Positions 1 through 7,385 of a stretch of 10,635 bases of DNA are shown here, one piece after another (position 1 is the stretch's first letter; each line of letters starts with the position of its first letter). Both the position numbers and the translations under genes were made by a program. The stretch lies in the NCBI GenBank assembly GCA_022376515.1, contig WTXI01000623.1, forward strand, positions 1-10,635, in the 5' to 3' direction. The stretch is from Lactifluus volemus. Lineage: Eukaryota > Basidiomycota > Agaricomycetes > Russulales > Russulaceae. The notes beneath the pieces are model-generated. The model was not told the origin of the DNA. It was given only the letters and a program-made list of their open reading frames with translations, and ran no database searches.

Positions 1-8
1 AAATATTG

Positions 9-13
9 AGAAG
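9..13. repeat. Target-site duplication of element 1, left copy (AGAAG)
   Basis: AGAAG immediately precedes the 5' LTR and is repeated exactly at 7831-7835, immediately after the 3' LTR. A 5-bp duplication is the usual footprint of a Ty3/gypsy integrase, so both LTRs belong to a single insertion and the element boundaries are fixed to the base. Only 13 bases of flanking DNA are visible on this side. Confidence 0.93.
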
Positions 14-126
14 TGTTACGGATTCATCTAGACCTCTGCCTCCCTGTTGCCTCATGTTTTTCATTTCCGCTACATTCTCGCTTACGGACAGAGCCTCACC
101 TTGTACGACACAGAACAGCGTGTTCT

Positions 127-216
127 TGACTCATAGTGACTCTTATGACATCATTAGCCTAGAACTTCGATGACGTCGTAGTTAGACCCAGGCTCATGAC
201 ATCATTACTGATGTCA
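127..216 (+). promoter_or_regulatory. Cluster of bZIP (AP-1/CRE-like) sites in U3 of element 1
   Basis: Five motifs of the AP-1/Gcn4 and CRE/ATF type fall within 90 bp: TGACTCA at 127-133, TGACATCA at 146-153, TGACGTCG at 171-178, TGACATCA at 197-204, and its inverse TGATGTCA at 209-216. The last lies about 20 bp upstream of the TATA box. The cluster is preserved in the 3' LTR except for one change (T to C) in the final motif. In yeasts such sites bind Gcn4 or Atf1-type factors that respond to starvation or stress. That this LTR responds in the same way is an inference. Confidence 0.6.
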
Positions 217-237
217 CTCGCCCTTTGCCCTGTACAG

Positions 238-245
238 TATATAAG
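238..245 (+). promoter_or_regulatory. TATA box of element 1 (5' LTR)
   Basis: TATATAAG is a consensus TATA element and sits inside the LTR. The copy in the 3' LTR is at 7611-7618. A transcript starting about 34 nt downstream would begin at A272, the first base of the segment complementary to the primer-binding site. Confidence 0.8.
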
Positions 246-271
246 ACTCTCGACTTGTGTCCTTGCTCTCC

Positions 272-282
272 AGCTTGGACTT
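272..282 (+). promoter_or_regulatory. Predicted mRNA 5' end / self-primer of element 1
   Basis: AGCTTGGACTT here is the exact reverse complement of AAGTCCAAGCT at 456-466, just downstream of the LTR. Its first base lies 34 nt after the first T of the TATA box, so it should be the extreme 5' end of the RNA. The same 11-mer is kept unchanged in the 3' LTR at 7646-7656. In the Tf1/sushi group the mRNA 5' end folds onto the primer-binding site, is cleaved and primes minus-strand synthesis; this segment fits that role. Confidence 0.72.
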
Positions 283-455
283 CTCTCCAATACTAGCCTC
301 TTGAACCTCCTCACAAATCCCTTGTGATCCTCCTTCCTCTTGAAGCCCTCTAAGTGCTATAACTTAGCTAGACCCAACCAGACTCGCGTCTCTGTTGGTC
401 CCTCCTGAACAACTTGATCCTATCTTAGGAACTAGGAACAGCTAGTCCCTAACAT

Positions 456-466
456 AAGTCCAAGCT
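456..466 (+). other. Primer-binding site of element 1 (self-priming type)
   Basis: AAGTCCAAGCT starts one base after the LTR ends at 454, the standard place for a minus-strand primer-binding site. It does not begin with TGG, which the CCA end of an intact tRNA would require. It pairs perfectly over 11 nt with the predicted mRNA 5' end at 272-282, and the pairing stops at mismatches on both sides. The 11-nt length equals that described for Tf1 of fission yeast. Confidence 0.75.
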
Positions 467-484
467 CCCACACACCACTGAAAG

Positions 485-1281
485 GTGGCAGAACCCCCGA
501 ACGACCGCATTGAACATCTGGTAGAGGCGCTTGCCATCCGGATCTCCGCGGAGAAGGAATACTACACAGTACTCCTCCTACTCGACCTAGCTACAGGTGA
601 AAAGAAGCGAAGGCTCCAGACGGAACTCCACGAACTTGCCCAGACCATTGAGCAAGCAGACGAGATCCTGAGCGACAGTCTAGAAGACTACAGAAGCGAG
701 ACGATCCTATTGGAAACGCTTGACCCAGAACTAGAACACGACGGCGCCTAGATTCTCATCCCTTTGCCAGAACTGCCTCAGAAGTCAGCGTACTTGCAGT
801 TGCAATATGAGCGCGACCCTCCTCAGAATAGAATTCCCCGACAACGAACACTGATCCCAGTGCCCACCCGATACAACGACGATTTACCTGCGCATGTGAA
901 AGGCGGTATATACTGGAACCCCACGGACCGGTGTTACTGTGTCGCGCAAGAAGGAGAATCGGTCCGCGTAGAGTTCATCAACGACGTCTGGCACGCCGTA
1001 CTACGCCACCACGAGAATACTCAAATCTTGCCCTGCACTCAGGCTTAACGAAGCAGCAGGAGCAGGATGGTGGTGAAGAGACGCCCACACCCGAACAACC
1101 GCGCTCTCAATGCAATAAGGAGGACAGTGACGACGATGGAAGTACAGGGGAACCAGAACCACGACTCCCTGTCCACCCACTCCTACCAAGAACCACCAGC
1201 AAACACCCCGATGACCCACCTGCAGAACAGGTAGACGCCATCACGATAGAACCAGAACCATACAAGTCAGAGCAACCATGA
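485..1281 (+). pseudogene. Unrecognised pre-gag ORF of element 1, broken
   Basis: Coding runs from 485 in one frame, with a TAG at 749-751, and stays open in that frame to 1048. It then appears to continue in a second frame to a TGA at 1279-1281. The first codon is GTG in the context AAAGGTGGC; the likely ancestral ATG has lost its A, and no in-frame ATG follows in the first segment. About 80 N-terminal residues are charged and Leu-rich, suggesting helices or a coiled coil. A middle part with aromatic and Cys residues (IYWNPTDRCYC) could be a small beta-rich domain. The tail is acidic and Pro-rich with repeated EPEP. I do not recognise the family. It ends on an ATGA overlap with the gag start. 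It could be a separate regulatory protein or an N-terminal extension of Gag. Confidence 0.6.
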
Positions 1282-2435
1282 CCGAAGCACCAGCAGTGAA
1301 GCCAACCTAGCATAAGAGGAGGAGGACCACTTCCTCCGATCGTGCCAGGTGGGTACTCAACCAAGGAGGAGCACCGCCCCCCAAGGACCGCCTCAAGGCC
1401 CGCCAAGGACCGCCTCAAGGCCCCTCATGGAGGAGGACCCCCAGGCTGGCCCCGGCCGGACCCCCAGGAGGAGGACCCCCAGGAGGCGGACTGCCACAAG
1501 GACCGATGCCAGGACCAGGCTACCTCATGGGCGCACCCACTGGACGACCACCCACCATCTTTGATGGAGATAGACAGAAGGGATGACTTCATGGACGAAT
1601 GGAACCTCTTCTGCCTTAACAACACCTTCAACTACGCCTTCGCCCTCCCTACCAAAGAGTCGCCAACTGTCTGTCCTACATCAAGGACCCAAAGTCGCCA
1701 ACTGGAATAGGACCCAGGTCCAGTGGCTCCACAATGTCACAACGCGAAACGTGAACCCAGTCGGTTATGACAACCAATGGCTGTGGGACACTTTTGCGGA
1801 CGAATTCAGGAACGCGTTCCAGGACACGGCGGCGGAACAGAACGCAGAAAGAAACCTCTCCAACCTTCAAATGAAGGGAGGAGAACTGGACACCTACATT
1901 AGCGACTTCACGGAACTCGCCAGGAAGGCAAACAGAAGCCTTCAGGACAAGGGAACATCATCATGTTTCCGACAAGGACTCCAATCCGCATTACACAACG
2001 CCCTCTACCATATTAACCCGGCTCCGCGCACCTTCCAGCAATGGGCAGAGGCGGCTAGAGCTGAACAGGCCAAATGGGCAGAATGGGGCGCACACGGGTT
2101 CCAGGAGCGTGTCAAAAATACAAAGAAAACAAAGATGGCAGACGCACCTGGCAGGACCGTGCCAAGAACAGACAGAAGGACCAACGCTCCGACGCATGGA
2201 TGTAGACAACGTCCAGGTCAATGCCATGACGGATGCAGAGAAAGACAGCCTCATGAAGAAAGGAGCTTGCTTCTTCTGCAAAGAAACTGGGCACATGGCC
2301 AGAGTCTGTCCAAAGAAGAAAGGGAGGACGAACACTTGGAAGACCGCACCCAAACGTGTGGTAGCAAAGGAAGCTACCACCACAGAGCCAGACGAAGAAC
2401 CGGAGGAAAAAGACGATGACAGAAAGACTTCCTAG
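1278..2435 (+). pseudogene. gag: gag (capsid/nucleocapsid) of element 1, frameshifted
   Basis: Gag forms the virus-like particle and packages the RNA. An ATG at 1278 overlaps the upstream stop as ATGA and reads MTEAPAVKPT before a TAG at 1308-1310. The same frame stays open to a TGA at 1584-1586, covering a Gly/Pro-rich linker with GPPGGG repeats and the motif PPTIFDGD. Coding then moves through three more frames: FMDEWNLFCL around 1590-1650, a short NCLSYIKD piece around 1660-1690, and a long stretch (about 1692-2110) with LSNLQMKGGELDTYI and FTELARKA, typical of the retrotransposon Gag domain. The final frame to 2435 holds the zinc knuckle CFFCKETGHMARVC (CX2CX4HX4C, 2268-2309), which binds the RNA. 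At least four frame changes make this copy non-functional. Confidence 0.88.
1381..1424 (+). repeat. 22-bp tandem duplication in the gag linker
   Basis: Units at 1381-1402 and 1403-1424 differ only at the last base and begin CCAAGGACCGCC. Because 22 is not a multiple of three, the two copies read in different frames within the gag frame (KDRLKAR, then QGPPQGP). The duplication therefore contributes to the scrambled reading of the Gly/Pro linker. Confidence 0.85.
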
Positions 2436-2983
2436 GGAAAGTCAGAGGAATGACCAGGGAGCAACGTGAAGAGCTCATGGACAGCATGCTGAAAGACGAG
2501 GGTTTTTAGGCGGCTCTAACCACCGGCCTGGGAAAGAGCTATAGAACTGTATCGGATCGGTATTAGGACTCGGAATTCTATGATTTGAATGTGCCCTACC
2601 GATCCATGCAGCGAATGGCCGAAGTAAAAACCCTTGTGGACAGCGGAGCCACGGAGAACCTCATGGACACCTCTACCGCTTCCTTTCTAAATGTCGCCCT
2701 CCAAAACTCCCCCTTCCCCGAACCATCACCAACGCCGATGGCTCGCTAACACAGCAGGAGCCCTCACCCATTACTGCGAACTCAGGATCAGACAAGGAGA
2801 CAAGGAAGAAGTACAGAACTTTATGTCTCAAACCTGGGCTCGGACCGGATCATCTTAGGATACCCCTGGCTAAAAGCATTCCAGCCAAAGTTCGACTGGG
2901 AGACCAGCCAACTAAAAGGACCCCCGGTACACCTAGAAGCCAAGTGGTACGACCGAGTAAAGAAAAGACAAGAACGAACGATT
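2426..2983 (+). pseudogene. pol: aspartic protease region of element 1, broken
   Basis: The protease cleaves the Gag-Pol precursor inside the particle. Reading from 2426 gives MTREQREELMDSML, then TAG stops at 2507-2509 and 2564-2566. The catalytic motif LVDSGATENLMD has its Asp codon at 2639-2641 (DSGA at 2639-2650). After a TAA at 2747-2749 the sequence makes sense in another frame (ITNADGSLTQQ, about 2722-2760). It returns to the first frame by 2834 for LGSDRIILGYPWLK, the conserved end of the protease fold (the ILGYPWL strand). The domain is thus fully recognisable, but three stops and at least two frame changes disable it. A charged linker leads into RT without a gap. Confidence 0.82.
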
Positions 2984-3945
2984 GTGCAACGAGCACGTGT
3001 AGACCCTGCCTGGGAAGAAGGAGACGAAATCATCCTAGTCAGCAAAGTCAACATGGCACAGCAGTGGGCGGAAAAAGCAAACAAAGACAAAGAAAAAGTG
3101 GAAATCCCCCCACAATACCGAGACTTCGCCGATGTCTTCTCCGAAGAAGGAGCAAAGAGATTTCCCCCATCCAGACCAGAGGACCACGCAATCAAATTAA
3201 AGCCCGAAGCACCAGACGTCATCAACTGTAAGGTGTACCCTTTGACCACGGCGGAGAAGCAGGCCACGAAGGAGTGGATGACGAACACGAACAAAAGAAC
3301 TACATCGAAAAATCCAACTCCCCTTGGTCGACACCCTGGTTCTTCATCAAAAAGAAAGACGGGAGCCTCCGCCCCATCCAAGACTATCGTGAAGTCAATA
3401 AATGGACGGTCAGAGACGTCTACCCCATGCCAAGATAGAACAAATCATGGAGGAACTCAGTGGCAAGGAACTATTCACCAAATTCGACATCCGATCAGGG
3501 TACCACAATATATGCATCAAAGAAGAAGACCGCTGGAAAGCAGCCTTCAAAACCCCTTTCGGATTATACCACCCTAACGTCATGTTATTTGGCTAAACAA
3601 CTCCCCGGCACCTTCCAACGCATGGCGGACAGAGTCTTTAAACCCATCTACGATGAATTCCCTGGGGAATGCCACGGGTACATGGACGACTTCCTGATAG
3701 CCACACACAAAGACCCGGCCCGCCACCGTTAATAACACGAAAGGTCCTACAGGTATTCCGCGATCACAGCCTATTCCTCAAACTCCCCAAGTGCGAGTTT
3801 GAGAAGGACGCGGTTGAATACTTAGGCATCTACGTGAAAGATGGAACTATCCGCATAGATCCAACCAAGCGAAATGGCCTGGCAACATGGCCGCGACAAC
3901 TGTCAACTGTGACCCAAGTGCGGAGCACCCTAGGAGTCTTAGGGT
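2984..3945 (+). pseudogene. pol: reverse transcriptase region of element 1, frameshifted
   Basis: RT copies element RNA into DNA. The entry region YRDFADVFSEE and the motif HAIKLKPEAP lie in one frame to about 3275. Next come TPWFFIKKKDGSLRPIQDYR and YPMPR in a second frame (3277-3435, stop TAG 3436-3438). Motif A, LFTKFDIRSGYHN, lies in a third frame with its catalytic Asp at 3486-3488, followed by AAFKTPFGLYHPNVMLFG and a TAA at 3594-3596. TFQRMADRVF and the catalytic YMDD box (3679-3690) are in another frame, and LPKCEFEKDAVEYLGIYV in yet another (about 3740-3945). The order and spacing are those of a complete Ty3/gypsy RT with all catalytic aspartates present, so damage is by indel rather than loss of domains. 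Confidence 0.9.
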
Positions 3946-4427
3946 ACCAAGACCCTTCATCAGAGGATTCGCCCATATCGCCAAACCTCTCACGAGCCTC
4001 CTTAAAAAAGGACAGACGTTCAAATGGACGCAGGAGTGCACAACGCGCTGAACAAGCTGATTGACATAGTAACCAGCGACCCTGTACTCTTCCGACCAGA
4101 TGAAACCAAACAGTTCGAACTAGAGGTAGATGCCTCTCAGTACGCAATAGGGGCCATCCTCTACCAGCGTGATGGCGATGGGAGACAACGACCAGTAGCC
4201 TACCATTCAGAAACACTGAATGAAGCTGAACGCGGCTACGACATCTTCGACCGGGAGCTGATGGCAGTAGTCAAAGGACTGGAAAACTGGCGACATCTCC
4301 TACTGGGCGCGCAGCACGAGGTCTTGGTGTTTACGGACCATGCTAACCTCCAACACTGGCGCAACCCACAGAAAATCAACAGGAGGGTTGCCCGTTACAT
4401 CCCACGACTTGCGGAATAAACTACAAA
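3946..4427 (+). pseudogene. pol: RNase H region of element 1, frameshifted at both ends
   Basis: RNase H removes the RNA strand of RNA-DNA hybrids during reverse transcription. The connection segment (PFIRGFAHIAKPLTSLLKKG) occupies one frame to about 4033, and the catalytic domain continues in another to a TAA at 4417-4419. The acidic triad is visible: Asp in FELEVDASQYAIGA (codon 4129-4131), Glu in FDRELMAVV (4255-4257) and Asp in FTDHANLQHW (4336-4338). The stop falls just before the integrase segment, whose frame begins within a few bases, so a small indel near 4417-4426 separates them. The domain is of normal length and its residues are intact. Confidence 0.88.
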
Positions 4428-6053
4428 TTGATCCACAAGCCTGGGAAGTACAACAAGGTGGATCACCTCTCGCGCCGCCCAGATTACGACCAGGGGAAGG
4501 AGGACAACCAGGATGTCACGGTTCTCCCCGACTCGGTCTTCGTCCGTGCCATTAGCCTCTCCTCCCTCGAAGAGCGTGTCTTTGAGGCACAATCCCGTAC
4601 CCCAGCAGAACTTCTCCACTGGTCGGAACTCCACCCTCGCATGCACAAAAGAGACGACATCTGGTTCCATGATAACAAGCCGGTTGTCGTGGTAGACAAC
4701 CCCCTAAGATGGGAGATAGTTACTCACTACCATGACCACCAGACGGCAGGACACCCCGGAATTTTTTACACCTACCTGCTTGTCACGCGCGACTACTGGT
4801 GGCCGGATGTCAAACAATTCGTCAAGAACTATGTGCAAGGATGTGCAGTCTGCCAAGCGACAAAGAGTCGTACTACTAAACCCAAGATCCCCATCTTCCC
4901 CATCACCACAGAACGGAACGCTGCCCCCTTTGAAACTATAGCCCTAGATCTGATAACCGACTTACCCCTGTCAAAAGGGTATGACTCCATCCTTATGATC
5001 ACTGATCACGATTGCACCAAAGCAGCCGTCTTCCTCCCCTGCAACAAAACTATAGATGCACCAGGAGTAGCCTCCCTGTACGCCGAACACGTGTTCCCCC
5101 ACTACGGCGCCCCTAGAAAAGTCATCTCAGACCGAGACCCCCGCTTCACTGCTAATTTCGCACGAGAACTCTGTCGGATACTAGGGTCAGCCCAGAACCT
5201 CAGCACGGCTTACCACCCACAGACAGACGGACAATCGGAACGAACTAACCAATGGCTGGAGCAGTATTTAAGGATCTATGGGAATTATGAACAAGACGAC
5301 TGGGCTACCTGGTTACCTATGGCACAATATGTACAGAGGTCGTGGCCCAACGCCACTACAAACAAGACGCCGTTTGAACTCCTCATGGGACACACGCCCT
5401 CTCTACCCGATCAACCGATCACCACCAACGTCCCCCTTCTGGAAGATAGACAGCGCACCCTAGAAAGTGTAAGAGAGCAGGCTCAACGGTCGATCAGAGC
5501 CGCTCAAAACACGTTGCAACGATACGCCCAGAGGAAGAAGGGACAACGTAACTACAGGCCCTTCCATGAAGGCGAGAAGGTCTGGCTAGAAGGGACTAAT
5601 CTGAAGACGACGCACCCCACTGCCAAACTAAGCAATAAACGGCATGGCCCCTTCCTTGTGACCAAAGTCGTGTCACCGGTGGTTTTCAAACTGCGACTCC
5701 CTGCCTCATGGAAGATACACGACGTCTTCCATGCCGCCCTCCTCTCACCATACAAGGAGACGGAGGAGCACGGTGAGAACTTTGAAGAACCCCCACCTGA
5801 CCTGATCGAAGGTGAAACGGAGTACGAAGTGGATCAAATCCTTGACATGCGGTGGAGTGGAGGCAAGAACAATAGGAAGCGTCAATATAGGGTTCGATGA
5901 AAGGGCTACAGCGAAGCACATGACACCTGGGAACCAGAAGGGAATATCCGCGCCCCAGACTGTCTCAAGGAGTTCATCCGGAAGCATCCAAAGAAGGCGC
6001 TCGCAGAAGACATAAAAGCGAAGCCAAAAGGAAGAAGACGAGTCATCATTTGA
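4428..6053 (+). pseudogene. pol: integrase with GPY/F module and chromodomain of element 1, one internal stop
   Basis: Integrase joins element DNA to the host chromosome. One open frame runs 490 codons to a TGA at 5898-5900 and then continues in frame to a second TGA at 6051-6053. Numbering from codon 4428, the zinc-binding HHCC has H104, H109, C139 and C142. The catalytic triad is D174 (IALDLITD), D235 (VISDRDPRF) and E271 (TDGQSERTNQW), with 35 residues between the last two. The GPY/F module is at 407-409 (KRHGPFLV), followed by HDVFHAALLSPY. The chromodomain starts near residue 465 (EYEVDQILDMRW). The TGA replaces the Trp expected between RVR and KGY, and after it the domain continues with HDTWEPEGNI and a basic tail. 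In chromoviruses this domain guides insertion to marked chromatin. The integrase core itself looks intact. Confidence 0.93.
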
Positions 6054-6074
6054 TCCGTCCAAATCTCCCCCCCA

Positions 6075-7349
6075 ATGCCTTCCTCCAATGACTCTTCCCC
6101 CACTTCTCCTACTACTCCTTGCCGCCCAGTAGCGGTCTATAGCCCCGAGGATAGGGACTTCCTCGCAGCAATTGCCCAAGTTGACGTCCAGGTCATTCAG
6201 AACCTCTTGATGGGTCGAGACACCTCCCCAATATCCGAGGCCCCCTCTTCTCCTCGCTACGTACCAGCCACACCCTCCGAGACCGCGGTGGATGACGACG
6301 ACGACATCCAAGAAATACCGCGTCTCCCTACCCCTCCTCAAGCCAGAGTCATGACCCCCATACCAGAAAGAACCATCCCTACCCCTGCGGGATTCCACCA
6401 CTACGAAGAAGACGACCCCCACGACTACTCCTTCACGATAAAAGACGCGGAGTCGGGAGGATTCATAGAGATGGAATTCGTCAAGTTCGCCATGAGGGAC
6501 GACTCCTACATCACAGGGTACACCAGGACCGGAGAAGGGCCATTCGAAGCCCCTCTAAATGCTCGAAGCCACCCAGACAAGCAGACGGGTCGGGACGATC
6601 TCGTCCTGTTCCACCCTACCCACGTCTTCCACCGCACCATCGACGACGCACTCAGACAACTAGGAGACCCCAGACTGACGGCAGAGGTGCAACGTTACAG
6701 GTGGACGGTGGAGGAGAAGGAGCGACTGAAGCTGGAAGGGAGGAAACTAGGGCAGAACCTCAGCGCCCTCCGCAAGAAGCACGAGGACAGTATCCGACGC
6801 CTTGGGACTACCGGGACGACCACCAGACTCCTCCCCTTCATCCTCAGCGACAGGTCAGACATACGAGGACCGCCGCCTCGTCACTTCAACTCCCCACCGC
6901 CCATCGTCGTCCCAGGCGCCCCGCCGCCGCCTCCTCGTCCCCTTCCCAATGAAGAGACCAGACAACAGGTGGGAAGTCCGCGCATGCGCGGAGGAGCTGG
7001 AAGCAGCGAAGAAGAGCGCCCCCGTCGCACCACTAAGAAGCCCTACACCAGCGTATGTGACATGAAGGGCAAGAAGAAGGCCAAAGAGTGGCAGCCGCCT
7101 AACACCCGCTGCAACCTCTGTCGCAAGCTTGGGCACGTCGGCGCCCGTTGCTGGACCCCGCATGTCAATTGCCCGCGCAAGGGCGGGGAATGTCTCATTG
7201 GTACGGGACACGAAAATTACAAAAGTCACCGCTGCCCCGCTGCTTGGGCCAAGGATGCGAAGGCCGACTATGAGGCGGAGCAGAACTGGTATAGCGATGA
7301 CTACGACGACGACGTCCACAACCTGGACCCCTCCTTCTGGGAGTGCTGA
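6075..7349 (+). CDS. Extra 3' ORF of element 1 with CCHC zinc knuckle, unknown function
   Basis: This is an intact 424-aa ORF starting at an ATG 21 bases after the pol stop and ending 36 bases before the 3' LTR, on the element's coding strand. Residues 1-105 are Ser/Pro/Thr-rich and acidic (a run of Asp at 73-77). Residues 107-200 look globular with many aromatics. Residues 203-243 are strongly charged and probably helical or coiled coil. Residues 266-290 are Pro-rich, and 315-338 are basic. A CX2CX4HX4C knuckle lies at C346, C349, H354 and C359 (CNLCRKLGHVGARC), followed by a possible second knuckle (C366, C373, H379, C387). The C-terminus is acidic (DDYDDDV). There is no signal peptide or membrane segment, so it is not an Env. 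The knuckle suggests nucleic-acid binding in a Gag-like or RNA-chaperone role, which is inference. Confidence 0.8.
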   Translation: MPSSNDSSPTSPTTPCRPVAVYSPEDRDFLAAIAQVDVQVIQNLLMGRDTSPISEAPSSPRYVPATPSETAVDDDDDIQEIPRLPTPPQARVMTPIPERTIPTPAGFHHYEEDDPHDYSFTIKDAESGGFIEMEFVKFAMRDDSYITGYTRTGEGPFEAPLNARSHPDKQTGRDDLVLFHPTHVFHRTIDDALRQLGDPRLTAEVQRYRWTVEEKERLKLEGRKLGQNLSALRKKHEDSIRRLGTTGTTTRLLPFILSDRSDIRGPPPRHFNSPPPIVVPGAPPPPPRPLPNEETRQQVGSPRMRGGAGSSEEERPRRTTKKPYTSVCDMKGKKKAKEWQPPNTRCNLCRKLGHVGARCWTPHVNCPRKGGECLIGTGHENYKSHRCPAAWAKDAKADYEAEQNWYSDDYDDDVHNLDPSFWEC

Positions 7350-7369
7350 GTGATTGGTGGGACAATCAC
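7350..7369 (+). other. Short hairpin after the extra ORF
   Basis: GTGATTG (7350-7356) and CAATCAC (7363-7369) form a perfect 7-bp inverted repeat around a 6-nt loop. It starts on the base after the ORF stop codon and lies just before the polypurine tract. Its function is unknown. Confidence 0.5.
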
Positions 7370-7371
7370 CT

Positions 7372-7385
7372 AAGACGGGAGGTAA
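7372..7385 (+). other. Polypurine tract of element 1
   Basis: AAGACGGGAGGTAA directly abuts the TGTTA start of the 3' LTR. All but two bases (C7376 and T7383) are purines. This is where an RNase H-resistant primer for plus-strand synthesis is expected. It is short and imperfect, so the call rests mainly on position. Confidence 0.65.

Larger units (their letters stand above)
14..454 (+). repeat. 5' LTR of element 1
   Basis: This 441-bp direct repeat matches 7386-7830. It starts TGTTA and ends TAACA, a perfect 5-bp inverted terminal repeat. By the TATA box and the self-priming match, U3 spans about 14-271 and R/U5 about 272-454. It carries a cluster of bZIP-type sites, a TATATAAG box and the presumed mRNA 5' end. 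Near its 3' end, 425-434 and 443-452 can pair with one mismatch, forming a hairpin just before the primer-binding site. Confidence 0.96.

Noticed and set aside
486..497. TGGCAGAAC as a tRNA-type primer-binding site
   Set aside because: It starts with TGG but lies 31 bases past the LTR end and forms part of the coding sequence. The self-complementary site at 456-466 is better placed and has a partner.
764..1048. Separate gene starting at TTG 764
   Set aside because: It is in the same frame as the 485-751 segment and separated only by a TAG. TTG is not a normal eukaryotic start, so it is read as continuation of one broken ORF.
2400..2440. Programmed -1 frameshift between gag and pol
   Set aside because: Gag and pol are in different frames here, but no clear X XXY YYZ slippery heptamer is in the right phase, and so many other frame changes surround it that a programmed event cannot be told from decay.
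5745..6422. Long antisense open frame (225 codons) over the pol/extra-ORF junction
   Set aside because: Its sequence is low-complexity Gly/Arg/Val and mirrors the codon bias of the sense genes. No motif or start context supports it. The same holds for the antisense frames at 2821-3381 and 6855-7436.
6075..7349. Envelope protein
   Set aside because: The position fits, but there is no signal peptide, membrane segment or fusion-like hydrophobic stretch. The zinc knuckle and charged composition point to a nucleic-acid-binding protein.
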